Shown piece by piece: positions 33,702 through 43,048 of a stretch of 64,000 nucleotides of DNA. The stretch lies in assembly GCF_046773475.1 (NCBI RefSeq), contig NZ_CP177239.1:1426001-1490000 (forward strand), read 5' to 3'. The stretch is from Nitratireductor aquimarinus. GTDB lineage: Bacteria; Pseudomonadota; Alphaproteobacteria; Rhizobiales; Rhizobiaceae. The position numbers and the translations under genes were made by a program. Within the stretch, counting starts at the first letter, position 1, and each line of letters starts with the position of its first letter. The notes under the pieces were generated by a model. The model was not told where the DNA came from, ran no database searches, and saw only the letters and a list, made by a program, of their open reading frames with translations.

Positions 33702-34448
33702 ATGTCCAATTCCCCCACTGCCGTACGATCACTCACCCGGCGTCGTTTTCTGTCCCTGAGCGCAATTGGCGCCGCATCGGTCGGCCTGTCCGCCTGCGTC
33801 AGCGACCAGAGCGAAAAGCCCGCGATTGTCTCGCGTCCCGCGCCCAAGCCCGGCCCCGTCCAGTACAATTCCATGTACTCGGCCGTCGTTGATGCCGGCT
33901 ACGACATTCCCGCTGTTCCGATCGAGAAGATCAACCCGCGCTACTACCGTCAGGAAGTTGCCGATCCGACCGGCGAGCGTCCCGGCACCATCGTCGTCGA
34001 CACCGCCAACCACTTCCTCTACCTCGTGCTCGAGAATGGCCGCGCCCTGCGCTATGGCGTCGGCCTTGGCCGCGCCGGTTTCGAGTGGGCCGGTCGCGCC
34101 GAGATCAAATACAAGCAGCAGTGGCCCCGCTGGTTCCCGCCGGCAGAGATGATCGACCGTCGCCCGGAGCTCGAAAAATATCGTTCCGAGTACGACAAGG
34201 CCAACGACAAGTGGGTCGGCGGCATGCAGCCCGGCGTTTCCAACCCGCTCGGCGCCCGCGCGCTCTACATCTTCGAAGATGGCAAGGACACGCTCTACCG
34301 CGTTCACGGTTCGCCTGAGTGGTGGACCATCGGCAAGTCGGTTTCCTCGGGCTGCGTGCGCATGCTCAACCAGGACGTGATCGACCTTTACACGCGCGTT
34401 CCAGATGGTGCGCCGATCCTCGTCACCTCGGGCCTGCGCACCGTTTGA
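33702..34448 (+). CDS. L,D-transpeptidase (YkuD), Tat-type lipoprotein signal
   Basis: A 248-residue cell-wall enzyme making 3-3 cross-links or attaching proteins to peptidoglycan. The N-terminus has a twin-arginine-like stretch (TRRRFLSLSAIG) and a lipobox ending LSAC, so it is probably exported and lipid-anchored. The YkuD catalytic motif is present near the C-terminus as HGSPEWWTIGKSVSSGCVRM, with His, Ser, Gly, Cys and Arg in place. ATG at 33702 is chosen; 24 extra in-frame residues upstream look non-coding. It ends at a strong terminator. Confidence 0.92.
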   Translation: MSNSPTAVRSLTRRRFLSLSAIGAASVGLSACVSDQSEKPAIVSRPAPKPGPVQYNSMYSAVVDAGYDIPAVPIEKINPRYYRQEVADPTGERPGTIVVDTANHFLYLVLENGRALRYGVGLGRAGFEWAGRAEIKYKQQWPRWFPPAEMIDRRPELEKYRSEYDKANDKWVGGMQPGVSNPLGARALYIFEDGKDTLYRVHGSPEWWTIGKSVSSGCVRMLNQDVIDLYTRVPDGAPILVTSGLRTV

Positions 34449-34479
34449 CGCGATGGTCCCGTCAGGACTTGAATGAGAA

Positions 34480-34505
34480 AGGGGCGCTCTAGCGCCCCTT
34501 TTTTA
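34480..34505 (+). terminator. Rho-independent terminator shared by convergent genes
   Basis: AGGGGCGCT/AGCGCCCCT pairs as a perfect stem followed by T6 on the plus strand and preceded by AAA, so it can stop transcription of the L,D-transpeptidase gene and, from the other side, of the HerA-like gene, whose TAG stop (34489-34491) lies inside the hairpin loop. Confidence 0.85.
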
Positions 34506-36060
34506 AACTCCCGAGAATGCCCCGCACCAGCGCCCTTCCAAGCGAGGTGCCGACGGAGCGGACCACCGATTTGATGGCGGCTTCCGTGACCGACTGCCGG
34601 TTGGACGTGCGCCGGCGCGGCGTGGTCGTCGTCTTGCGCCGCGTCGTGGTGGTGGTTTTCGCGCCATCGCCGAAATCGGGCAGCGACCAGCGCGTGCGCC
34701 CTTCCCCGTCACCGGCCTCTTCGGCCTCCTGCGCGCTTGCCTCGGCCTTCGCCTTCTCTTCGGCTTTCTTTTGCAGCATCTCGAAGGCGGATTCGCGGTC
34801 GATGCTCTCGTCGTACTGACCGAACACCGGGCTCGCCTTCATAAGCTTGTCGCGTTCTGCATCCGTGATCGGCCCGAGCCGCGATGCCGGCGGGCGGATC
34901 AGCGTCCGCTGCACGATGGAGGGAACGCCCTTGGATTCCAGCGTCGAAACCAGCGCCTCACCGACGCCAAGCTGCGTGATCGCTTCGAAACAGTCGAATT
35001 CGGGATTGGGCCGAAACGTGTCAGCCGCCGTCTTCACGGCCTTCTGCTCGCGTGGCGTATAGGCGCGCAGGGCGTGCTGCACGCGGTTGCCGAGCTGGCT
35101 CAGAACCGTCTCGGGAACATCGAGCGGGTTCTGCGTGACAAAATAGACGCCAACACCCTTGGAGCGGATCAGCCGCACCACCTGCTCGACACGCTCGACC
35201 AGAACCTTCGGCGCGTCATCGAACAGGAGATGCGCTTCATCGAAGAAGAAGACGAGGCGCGGCCGGTCCGGGTCCCCCACTTCCGGCAGTTCCTCGAACA
35301 GTTCCGAAAGCAGCCAGAGCAGGAAGGTCGCGTAAAGACGCGGGTTCATCATCAGCTTGTCGGCGGCCAGCACGTTGATCGCGCCGCGGCCGTCGCGCGT
35401 GGTGCGCATGATGTCGCCGATCTCGAGCGCCGGTTCGCCGAAGAAGTAGTTCGCCCCCTGCTGCTCCAGCACCAGAAGCGTGCGCTGGATCGCGCCGACA
35501 GACTGCTTCGACACATTGCCGTAGCGTGTGCCGATCTCGTCGGCGCGGTCCGCCACATGCACCAGAAGCGCCTGCAGGTCCTTCATGTCGAGCAGCAGCA
35601 GCCCTTCCTCATCGGCAATGCGGAAGGCAATGTTCAAAACACCTTCCTGCGCGTCCGAGAGGTTCATCAGCCGCGACAGAAGAAGCGGCCCCATCTCCGA
35701 GATGGTGGTGCGGATCGGGTGGCCCTTCTTGCCGAAGAGATCCCAGAAAATGACCGGGAATTCCTGAAACTCATACGGGTCGAGCTTGATCGCGTCGGCG
35801 CGTTTGGTGAGGAAGCCCTTCTCCTCGCCCATCATGGCAATGCCGGAAAGGTCGCCCTTCACATCCGCGCAGAACACGGGCACGCCCGCATTCGAAAACC
35901 CTTCAGCGAGGATCTGCAGCGTCACCGTCTTGCCGGTGCCGGTTGCGCCGGTGACGAGCCCGTGCCTGTTGGCGTATTTCAGCAGAAGACGCTCGGCCTG
36001 CTGGTAGCTGTCGTCCGGATGCCGACTGGCCCCCAGAAAAATCGTGTCGTCTGCCGTCAT
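34489..36060 (-). CDS. HerA-like ATPase (DUF853 family)
   Basis: A 523-residue FtsK/HerA-superfamily ATPase. Walker A is GATGTGKTVTL (about residue 40), Walker B VFFFDEAHLLFDD, and an Arg-finger region follows. The C-terminal ~110 residues are low complexity: Lys/Glu/Ala-rich helix, then a Thr/Arg-rich stretch (TTTTTRRKTTTTPRRR), then a short amphipathic end. ATG at 36060 follows GAGG. There is no NurA-like nuclease beside it. Many bacteria carry one such gene of unknown role; DNA pumping or helicase function is assumed by homology. Confidence 0.85.
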   Translation of the reverse strand: MTADDTIFLGASRHPDDSYQQAERLLLKYANRHGLVTGATGTGKTVTLQILAEGFSNAGVPVFCADVKGDLSGIAMMGEEKGFLTKRADAIKLDPYEFQEFPVIFWDLFGKKGHPIRTTISEMGPLLLSRLMNLSDAQEGVLNIAFRIADEEGLLLLDMKDLQALLVHVADRADEIGTRYGNVSKQSVGAIQRTLLVLEQQGANYFFGEPALEIGDIMRTTRDGRGAINVLAADKLMMNPRLYATFLLWLLSELFEELPEVGDPDRPRLVFFFDEAHLLFDDAPKVLVERVEQVVRLIRSKGVGVYFVTQNPLDVPETVLSQLGNRVQHALRAYTPREQKAVKTAADTFRPNPEFDCFEAITQLGVGEALVSTLESKGVPSIVQRTLIRPPASRLGPITDAERDKLMKASPVFGQYDESIDRESAFEMLQKKAEEKAKAEASAQEAEEAGDGEGRTRWSLPDFGDGAKTTTTTRRKTTTTPRRRTSNRQSVTEAAIKSVVRSVGTSLGRALVRGILGSLKKGR

Positions 36061-36315
36061 GAAATAGCCTCGCTCGATCAACCCGTTGCTGCGCAATGTT
36101 CTCCGGTATAGTCAGCCCCGCAGAAACACTCAACGGCGTTGTGCACGCGCGCTGAAAGCGAGGCTTTCATGCAACGCTCGGGGCTATTTGGCCTATTGTG
36201 CATTGCGGCGTGATCTGTGGCGTCCTAAACTCCGGGCTCAGTAAAGGGTGGTTGCCTTGGGCTGGAAACGCGCAAAGCGGCGGATCCGGCCTCGGCCATC
36301 GGCGAATCGGGAGGC

Positions 36316-37761
36316 ATGATGGATCGCGCGATCCTAAAAAAAGTGAAGTTCCCCCAGATCGATCAGGAGCGCTGGCGCGACCTGGTGGTCGAATCCCTGA
36401 AGGGGGAAGCAGGTCCGGAAGCTCTCTCCTGGCAGACGGATGACAATATCTCCATGCGCGCACTTTACGAGCGCATGCAGGACGCCAAGCCTCTGGCGCG
36501 CGGCCGTGGAAAATCCGGCTGGGCGCATGTTCAGCGCATGGACGACCCGGATCCCGTGCGCGCCAATCTTCAGGCGAAGGAAGACATCGCACAGGGTGCA
36601 ACCGGCCTCGCGCTTGTCTTTGCAGGCGCTCCCAATGCATTCGGCTTCGGCATGCCCGCAACGCCCGAGGCGGTTGCGAAGGCGCTCGACGGCATCGACC
36701 TGCAGGGCATGCATCTGCGCATGGACGCCAATCCGAGCAGCCGCGCCATTGTCGACTGGCTGACCCAGCTTTTCACCGAGCGCCGCATCAACCCGGCCGC
36801 CATGACGCTTTCCTTCGGCATTTCTCCGGCGGCCACCTTTGCCGGCACCGGCAAGCTGCGCATGTCCATCGAGGCGCTTGAAGCCTCCATGCCGCAGTCC
36901 TTTGCGGGCTTCTTCGCGATGGATCTGCCCGGCATCCTGCTCGAGGGCGATGGCCGCGTGTTCCACAATGCCGGCGCTTCCGAGGCGCAGGAGCTTGGCA
37001 TCATGCTTGCCTCCGCAGTCTCGCATCTGCGCATGTTCGAGCAGGCCCGCCAGCCGCTTGTCTATGCCGCGCCGCATATCGGCTTCTCGCTCTGCGTCGA
37101 TCAGGATCAGTTCCTGTCGATTGCCAAGATCAGGGCCCTGCGCCGCCTGTGGGCGCGTGTTCAGGAGACCTGCTCCATCGAGCCGTCTCTTGCGACGATC
37201 CACGCAGAGACCTCCTATCGGATGATGACGGCGAAGGACCCGGAGACGAACACGCTGCGCACCACGATCGCCGCCTTTGCGGCGGCTGTTGGCGGCGCGG
37301 ACACGCTGTCCGTCCTGCCACACACCATAGTCCACGGTCTTCCCGATCCCGATGCGCGGCGGCTTGCCCGCAACACGCAGCTCATTCTCTCCGGCGAAAG
37401 CCATCTGGATCTGATCATCGACCCGGCGGCCGGTGCCGGCGGCATGGAAACGCTCACCGCCGCGCTCTGCGAAAAGGCGTGGGACGAGTTCCGCCGCATC
37501 GAGAGCGAGGGCGGCGTGCTGCGCAGCCTGATGAACGGACACATTCAGGAGCGCGTGCTCGACATGCGCGAGCGCCGCGAGCAGCGCATCAATGACGGCA
37601 AGAAGGCCATTGTCGGCACCACCATCTATCCGGCTGCCGAAGAGCGCCCGGTCAAGACGCTCAAGGCGGTTTCGCCCGACATCTCCGGCGAAGTGGCCGC
37701 CGTGCGTTGCCAGCCGCTGCTTGCCCAGCGTCTCGACGAGACTGGAGGAGGCATCGCATGA
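36316..37761 (+). CDS. mutA: Methylmalonyl-CoA mutase small subunit
   Basis: A 481-residue non-catalytic subunit of the heterodimeric mutase, in propionate, odd-chain fatty acid and branched amino acid breakdown to succinyl-CoA. It has the TIM-barrel half (KVKFPQIDQERWRDLVVESL, HIGFSLCVDQDQFLSIAKIR, ETSYRMMTAKDPETNTLRTT) but lacks a functional B12-binding motif, as in mutA. Two ATGs start the gene (36316, 36319) after GGGAGG. It is joined to mutB by an ATGA overlap. Confidence 0.92.
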   Translation: MMDRAILKKVKFPQIDQERWRDLVVESLKGEAGPEALSWQTDDNISMRALYERMQDAKPLARGRGKSGWAHVQRMDDPDPVRANLQAKEDIAQGATGLALVFAGAPNAFGFGMPATPEAVAKALDGIDLQGMHLRMDANPSSRAIVDWLTQLFTERRINPAAMTLSFGISPAATFAGTGKLRMSIEALEASMPQSFAGFFAMDLPGILLEGDGRVFHNAGASEAQELGIMLASAVSHLRMFEQARQPLVYAAPHIGFSLCVDQDQFLSIAKIRALRRLWARVQETCSIEPSLATIHAETSYRMMTAKDPETNTLRTTIAAFAAAVGGADTLSVLPHTIVHGLPDPDARRLARNTQLILSGESHLDLIIDPAAGAGGMETLTAALCEKAWDEFRRIESEGGVLRSLMNGHIQERVLDMRERREQRINDGKKAIVGTTIYPAAEERPVKTLKAVSPDISGEVAAVRCQPLLAQRLDETGGGIA

Positions 37762-39884
37762 TCCCGGACTTCGCCAGCATCGACTGGTCGGTCCCTCATT
37801 CATCGCCTCTCCCAGCCCAGACTCCACCGGCAGAAACGCCGGAAGGCATCGCCATCAAGTCTTCCTATTCGGAGGATGACTTAAGGGGTCTGCGCTTTCT
37901 CGACACCTATCCGGGCGCCGCGCCCTTCATTCGCGGCCCCTACCCCACCATGTATACCCGCCGGCCCTGGACCATTCGCCAGTATGCCGGTTTCTCGACG
38001 GCTGAAGAATCCAACGCCTTCTACCGGCGCAATCTCGCCGCCGGCCAGAAAGGCCTGTCGGTCGCCTTCGACCTCGCCACCCATCGCGGCTATGACAGCG
38101 ACCACCCCCGTGTTGCGGGCGATGTGGGCATGGCCGGTGTGGCGATCGATTCCATTCTCGACATGCGCCAGCTCTTCGACGGCATTCCGCTCGACAAAAT
38201 GAGCGTGTCCATGACCATGAACGGCGCGGTTCTGCCGATCATGGCGCTCTACATCGTCGCGGCAGAGGAACAGGGCGTCGCCCACAGGGACCTTTCGGGC
38301 ACCATTCAGAATGACATTCTGAAGGAGTTCATGGTCCGCAACACCTATATCTACCCGCCCAAGCCCTCAATGCGGGTGATCTCCGACATCTTCGCCTACA
38401 CGGCGGAGCACATGCCCAAATTCAACTCCATCTCGATCTCCGGCTATCACATGCAGGAGGCCGGCGCGTCCGCCGATCTGGAGCTGGCCTACACCATCGC
38501 CGACGGCATCGAATATGCCCGCGCCGGCATCGCCGCCGGGCTCGACATCGACCGTTTCGCGCCCCGCCTGTCCTTCTTCTGGGCCATCGGCATGAACTTC
38601 TTCATGGAAGTGGCCAAGATGCGCGCCGCGCGTCTTCTCTGGGCCACGCTCCTGAAAGAGAATTTCGCGCCGAAGAGCGAGCGCTCGCTGTCGCTGCGCA
38701 CCCATTGCCAGACATCCGGCTGGTCGCTCACCGCGCAGGATCCCTACAACAATATCGTGCGCACCATGGTCGAGGCCATGGCCGCCACCCAGGGCCACAC
38801 CCAGTCTCTGCACACCAACGCCTTTGACGAGGCGCTGGCCCTGCCGACCGACCATTCCGCCCGCATCGCCCGCAACACGCAGCTTGTGCTGCAGCTTGAA
38901 TCCGGCACCACGCGCATGATCGACCCATGGGGCGGCTCCCATTTCGTCGAGCGCCTCACACACGATCTCGCCAACCGCGCCCTCAAACACATCGAAGAGG
39001 TGGAAAGCCTCGGCGGCATGGCTGCGGCCATCGAGAAGGGTGTGCCGAAGATGCGCATCGAGGAAGCGGCCGCCCGCACCCAGGCGCGGATCGATTCCGG
39101 CGAACAGCTCGTCGTCGGCGTCAACAATTACCAGCCCGAACGCGACACCGAGGTGGACGTGCTCAAGGTGGACAACGCCGAAGTACGCGCCCGCCAGCTC
39201 GCCAAGCTGCAGCAGCTCAAGGGCACCCGCGACGTGGCCGAGACCGAGAGCGCCCTTGCCGCCCTCACCCGCGCTGCCGGGGGAGACGGAAACCTTCTCG
39301 AATTTGCCGTCCGCGCCGCCCGCGCCAAGGCAACGGTGGGCGAGATTTCTTCGGCACTCGAAAAGGTCTTTGGCCGCCATGTGGCCGAGATCCGCACCAT
39401 TTCCGGCGTCTACCGCAAGGAGGTGGGCGACCTCCCCTCCGTCGAACGCGCGCACCAGAAGGTGGAGAAATTCCGCAAGAAGACCGGAGCCGCCCCCCGC
39501 ATCCTGATCGCCAAGATCGGGCAGGACGGGCATGACCGCGGTCAGAAGGTCATCGCCACCGCCTTCGGCGATCTGGGGTTCGACGTCACCGTCGGCGCCA
39601 TGTTCCAGACGCCCGAAGAAGTGGCCGAGCTCGCCATCGCCAATGATGTGCAGATCGTCGGCGCATCGTCGCTCGCCGCCGGTCACCTCACCCTCATCCC
39701 CGAGCTCAGGGCAGCCCTGGAAAAGCGCGGCCATGGCGACATTCTTCTGGTTGCCGGCGGTGTCATTCCCCCAGATGATTTTGCGGCCGTGCATGAAGCC
39801 GGCGCTGCGGAAATCTTCCCACCCGGCACGGTCATCCCGGAAGCCGCCGAGCGCCTGCTCGACCGGCTTCTGAAATCAGGCTGA
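37758..39884 (+). CDS. mutB: Methylmalonyl-CoA mutase large (catalytic) subunit
   Basis: A 708-residue adenosylcobalamin enzyme. The N-terminal barrel shows GPYPTMYTRRPWTIRQYAGF and SMTMNGAVLPIMALYIVAAE. The C-terminal Rossmann domain has the B12 motif DGHDRG with the cobalt-ligating His at about 592, then GASSLAAGHLTLIPEL and GGVIPPDDF. No epimerase or MeaB chaperone gene is adjacent. Starts inside the mutA stop (ATGA). Confidence 0.95.
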   Translation: MIPDFASIDWSVPHSSPLPAQTPPAETPEGIAIKSSYSEDDLRGLRFLDTYPGAAPFIRGPYPTMYTRRPWTIRQYAGFSTAEESNAFYRRNLAAGQKGLSVAFDLATHRGYDSDHPRVAGDVGMAGVAIDSILDMRQLFDGIPLDKMSVSMTMNGAVLPIMALYIVAAEEQGVAHRDLSGTIQNDILKEFMVRNTYIYPPKPSMRVISDIFAYTAEHMPKFNSISISGYHMQEAGASADLELAYTIADGIEYARAGIAAGLDIDRFAPRLSFFWAIGMNFFMEVAKMRAARLLWATLLKENFAPKSERSLSLRTHCQTSGWSLTAQDPYNNIVRTMVEAMAATQGHTQSLHTNAFDEALALPTDHSARIARNTQLVLQLESGTTRMIDPWGGSHFVERLTHDLANRALKHIEEVESLGGMAAAIEKGVPKMRIEEAAARTQARIDSGEQLVVGVNNYQPERDTEVDVLKVDNAEVRARQLAKLQQLKGTRDVAETESALAALTRAAGGDGNLLEFAVRAARAKATVGEISSALEKVFGRHVAEIRTISGVYRKEVGDLPSVERAHQKVEKFRKKTGAAPRILIAKIGQDGHDRGQKVIATAFGDLGFDVTVGAMFQTPEEVAELAIANDVQIVGASSLAAGHLTLIPELRAALEKRGHGDILLVAGGVIPPDDFAAVHEAGAAEIFPPGTVIPEAAERLLDRLLKSG

Positions 39885-39948
39885 TCGCCCATTCTTGAAA
39901 TGGCCGCCCTCTGCTATACCCTGAGTTGCAACATGCAGAGCCGGAGCC

Positions 39949-40179
39949 ATGAATGTGACCATTCGCAAGATCGGAAATTCGGAAGGGGTCATCCTTCCAA
40001 AGGAAGTGCTTGAGCGGGACAATTTGCGCGCCGGTGACACGCTTAACCTTCTCGAGGACGGAACGGAGCTGCGCCTTCGCCCCCCGGCAGAGGATCCGGA
40101 AGAGTTCGAGCGGAAGATGAAGATCGCGCGTGAGCGTATGAAGAAATACGAAACGGCCTACCGTGTTCTGGCCAGGTGA
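39949..40179 (+). CDS. AbrB/MazE-type antitoxin
   Basis: A 76-residue protein with a swapped-hairpin AbrB DNA-binding domain: VTIRKIGNSEGVILPKEVL, then AGDTLNLLEDGTELRLRPP, and a charged C-terminal helix that would neutralise a toxin. Such antitoxins usually sit directly in front of doc or mazF; here the GTGA-overlapping partner is a ruined doc gene. The antitoxin frame itself is intact. Confidence 0.85.
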   Translation: MNVTIRKIGNSEGVILPKEVLERDNLRAGDTLNLLEDGTELRLRPPAEDPEEFERKMKIARERMKKYETAYRVLAR

Positions 40180-40536
40180 CCGAGTTTCATTCACGCGTAT
40201 TCATAGAAGCGCTGCATCTTGAGCAGTTGCGTCTTCATGGCGGCGCACTGGAATCTGCGCTTCATCGCCCTCTGCAGAAAGAGGCCCATGAAGAGCCCGA
40301 CTTGTGCGCGCTCGCAGCTGCCTATCTTTTTGGCATTGTAAAGCCCCCCCTTTGTCGACGGAAACAAGCGTACCGGCCTCGCCGCAGCCGACCTCTTTTT
40401 GTACTTCAATGGACTGAGCATGGAAGCGGAACAGCACGACGTTATTCAACTCGTTCTTATGATCGCCGCCAGCGAGATCGATGAAGCAGGCGCTGCGGCA
40501 TTCTTCCGCGACCACACGGTCCCTCTCGAAACCTGA
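40176..40536 (+). pseudogene. doc: Inactivated Doc (Fic-family) toxin
   Basis: Starts with GTG overlapping the antitoxin stop. The first frame gives ALHLEQLRLHGGALESAL, where the usual ~10 residues between HGG and ESAL (GxRDxGxL) are missing, then EEPDLCALAAAYLFGI. At a C7 run (40344-40350) the frame breaks; the rest continues in another frame as FVDGNKRTGLAAADLFLYFN to a TGA at 40534-40536. The Fic motif should read HPFxDGNKR; here the His is replaced by Pro in either frame. So the toxin has a deletion, a frameshift and a lost catalytic His. Confidence 0.85.
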
Positions 40537-40591
40537 ACCTCACGGCACGAAACCTGCATTCAAAATCGGGCCAGTCCGGAGTTGTGCCAAA

Positions 40592-41959
40592 ATGAACCGC
40601 CGCAGATTTTTGAAAGCCAGCGCAGGGTTTGCCGTTCTCGGCCTTTCCATGCCGCATCTTGCCTTTGCCGACGCCGCGCTCGGGCGCATGGCGGCTGGTG
40701 CTGCCAGTGCGCGGGATTTCGGCATCGATCCGAACAGCGCCACAGATCAGACTTCGGCCCTCACCGCCCTGCTTGAACGCGCCAGCGCGGAATCCATACC
40801 GGTCTTTCTCCCGCCCGGCCGCTATCGCCTGTCGGGCCTGCCGCTTCCCCGTCAGATCCGCCTCATCGGTGTTCCCGGCGCAACGCGCCTCGTGCAGGAA
40901 CGCGCCGGCGCATTTCTCACGGCGCGCGACAGTGAACACCTTTCCCTGTCGGGCCTTGCGCTCGATGGCGTGTACATGCCGCTTTCCGGCGATGCGCGCG
41001 CGCTTCTCGACATTGACGGTGCAGAACACCTCGCCATTGAGCAATGCGCCTTTCGGGCCAGCAGCGGCAGTGGCCTCGCCCTTCGCCGCGCACGCGGGCG
41101 GATCCGCGACAGCGAGATCGCGGACGCCTCCGACTACGCCCTTTACGCGCTGGATTCGGATGGGCTCTACATCAGCGCCAACACCATTGCCGATTGCGGC
41201 AATGGCGGCATTCTCGTCCATCGCAGCAGCCCCGGCGCGGATGGCAGCCGCATTGCGGGAAACCGCATCACCCGCATCCGCGCAGACAGGGGCGGCACCG
41301 GCCAGTATGGCAATGGGGTCAACGCCTATCGCGCCGACAATCTGCGCGTATCGGACAATGAAATTTCCGACTGCGCCTTCTCGGCCATACGCGGCAACAG
41401 CGCCGGCAACCTCCAGATTTCCGGCAACACCTGCCTGCGCTCCGGCGAGACGGCGCTCTATGCCGAGTTCGCCTTTCAGGGCGCGGTCATCACCGGAAAT
41501 CTGGTGGATGGCGCGGCCCACGGCATTTCCATGGCAAATTTCGACAAGGGCGGCCGCCTCTGCGCCTGCACGGGCAACATCGTCCGCAACCTCTCCGCAA
41601 ACGGCCCCTACCCCTCGCCCATGGCCGGTTTCGGCATCGGCATCAATGTCGAGGCCGACAGCGCGGTCACCGGCAATGTCATCGAGAACGCGCCGCTTGC
41701 CGGCATTCGCATGGGCTGGGGGCCCTTCCTGCGCAACATCACCGCTTCGGGCAACGTCATCCGCAAGGCAAAAACCGGCATCATTGTCTCCGTGGTCGAA
41801 GGCACGGGCGCAGCAGTCATTTCCGGTAATGTCTTTGAAGACACGCCGGATGGCGCGGTCGTCGGCCACCGCTGGGCCGACGCCGTCACCGGCGACCTGC
41901 TGCGCGCCGGCAGCAAGGACATTCCGCACCTGACAGTCGCAGACAATCGCGCAGGCTAA
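40592..41959 (+). CDS. TIGR03808-type Tat-exported right-handed beta-helix protein
   Basis: A 455-residue exported protein. The start ATG at 40592 gives a twin-arginine signal (MNRRRFLKASAGFAVLGLSM, AFA cleavage). The mature part has a pectate-lyase-like start (FGIDPNSATDQTSALTALLE, FLPPGRYRLSGLPLP) and then short Asn/Gly-rich repeats such as ISANTIADCGNGGILVHRSS and GNVIENAPLAGIRMGWGP typical of parallel beta-helices. It matches a conserved rhizobial family of unknown function, perhaps acting on a surface polysaccharide. Confidence 0.85.
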   Translation: MNRRRFLKASAGFAVLGLSMPHLAFADAALGRMAAGAASARDFGIDPNSATDQTSALTALLERASAESIPVFLPPGRYRLSGLPLPRQIRLIGVPGATRLVQERAGAFLTARDSEHLSLSGLALDGVYMPLSGDARALLDIDGAEHLAIEQCAFRASSGSGLALRRARGRIRDSEIADASDYALYALDSDGLYISANTIADCGNGGILVHRSSPGADGSRIAGNRITRIRADRGGTGQYGNGVNAYRADNLRVSDNEISDCAFSAIRGNSAGNLQISGNTCLRSGETALYAEFAFQGAVITGNLVDGAAHGISMANFDKGGRLCACTGNIVRNLSANGPYPSPMAGFGIGINVEADSAVTGNVIENAPLAGIRMGWGPFLRNITASGNVIRKAKTGIIVSVVEGTGAAVISGNVFEDTPDGAVVGHRWADAVTGDLLRAGSKDIPHLTVADNRAG

Positions 41960-42015
41960 ACTGAAAGACCTGCCCTTTCTGTCGAACGATGCTCAGCAGG
42001 TGTGCGGCTTCGGCT

Positions 42016-42867
42016 TCACTGCGCCGCCTTGAGAGGCAGGTAAATATCCGTGCGGAGTTCGCTTTGCGGCACCTCGCGCGGATCGTTCAGATAGGCCTCG
42101 AAGATGGGAGCATCCTCCGGCTCATAGCCGGATGCAGGCAGCCACACGCCCAGAAACCAGCGATAGGCCCCGCGCATGTCGGCATAAGGGCCCGTATAGC
42201 TCAGTTTCGCATATGCCCCACCGCGCAGCACCGTCTCCACGAGAGGCGCATCGATTGCGAAGGACTCTGCCACCGGCAGACAGGCGCGCGAGCGCAATTC
42301 GGTCTCGGGGCCGATATCCGGATCGTCGAAGAACACGCCGATCATGGCCGGCTCGGCCGGGATCGCGTCGCGGGCGGCAAGCGTGGTGAAGAGCCGTCCC
42401 ATGGCGTGATCGATTTCCATATAGGAGCCGGTGTGATCGATCCCTGCGCAACGACGTTCCGGCACACGCTCCACCACCACCGGAAAAGCGCGCGCCGCAC
42501 CTGCGGCATTCGCGGCCCTGAATGCTGCATGCGATCCCTTTTCGCGATAGGCTGCGGGGCTCATGCCGAAAGCGCTCTTGAACGCCCGGCCGAACGTGTC
42601 TGGCGAACCATAACCGGCACGAGCGCCGATGGCGTCGATGTCCAGTTCTGAATTGGCCAGCCGGTCGGCGGCGCGCTGGAGCCTCAACCGGCGGATCGTC
42701 GCGACAATGGTTTCGCCGCGCATGGCCGAGTAGATGCGGCTCCAGTGATAGGGCGAGAGGCAGGCAACTTCCGCCAGACGATCAAAGGAGAGATCCTCCT
42801 CAAGGTTGGCATAGACGTGATCGAGCACCCGGTTGAGGCGGTCATTGTAGTTTTCCAGGCAGGTCAT
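42016..42867 (-). CDS. AraC-family regulator with GyrI-like effector domain
   Basis: A 283-residue Rob/MarA-like regulator. The N-terminal ~110 residues hold the two helix-turn-helix motifs (SFDRLAEVACLSPYHWSRIY and DIDAIGARAGYGSPDTFGRA), and the C-terminal ~150 a GyrI/SOUL-like ligand-binding domain (VVERVPERRCAGIDHTGSY, KLSYTGPYADMRGAYRWFLG). Such proteins often answer to hydrophobic or cationic drugs. The effector and target are unknown; no transporter gene is adjacent. Confidence 0.88.
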   Translation of the reverse strand: MTCLENYNDRLNRVLDHVYANLEEDLSFDRLAEVACLSPYHWSRIYSAMRGETIVATIRRLRLQRAADRLANSELDIDAIGARAGYGSPDTFGRAFKSAFGMSPAAYREKGSHAAFRAANAAGAARAFPVVVERVPERRCAGIDHTGSYMEIDHAMGRLFTTLAARDAIPAEPAMIGVFFDDPDIGPETELRSRACLPVAESFAIDAPLVETVLRGGAYAKLSYTGPYADMRGAYRWFLGVWLPASGYEPEDAPIFEAYLNDPREVPQSELRTDIYLPLKAAQ

Positions 42868-43048
42868 GAATGTCCTCTGTCATGCTTGAAATCACGGAAC
42901 TTCTCGCACGATGTGGACAGGCAAATCCTGCGCACTTGAAGCATGGACGTCAGCCTTGTCGCTTGAGAGGCCATGCCATCATGCCGTTGCACCATCAATG
43001 GTTTGGAACGTCCCCTGCGTCCCCAGAGGGGCGCACGGCAATCTAGGG

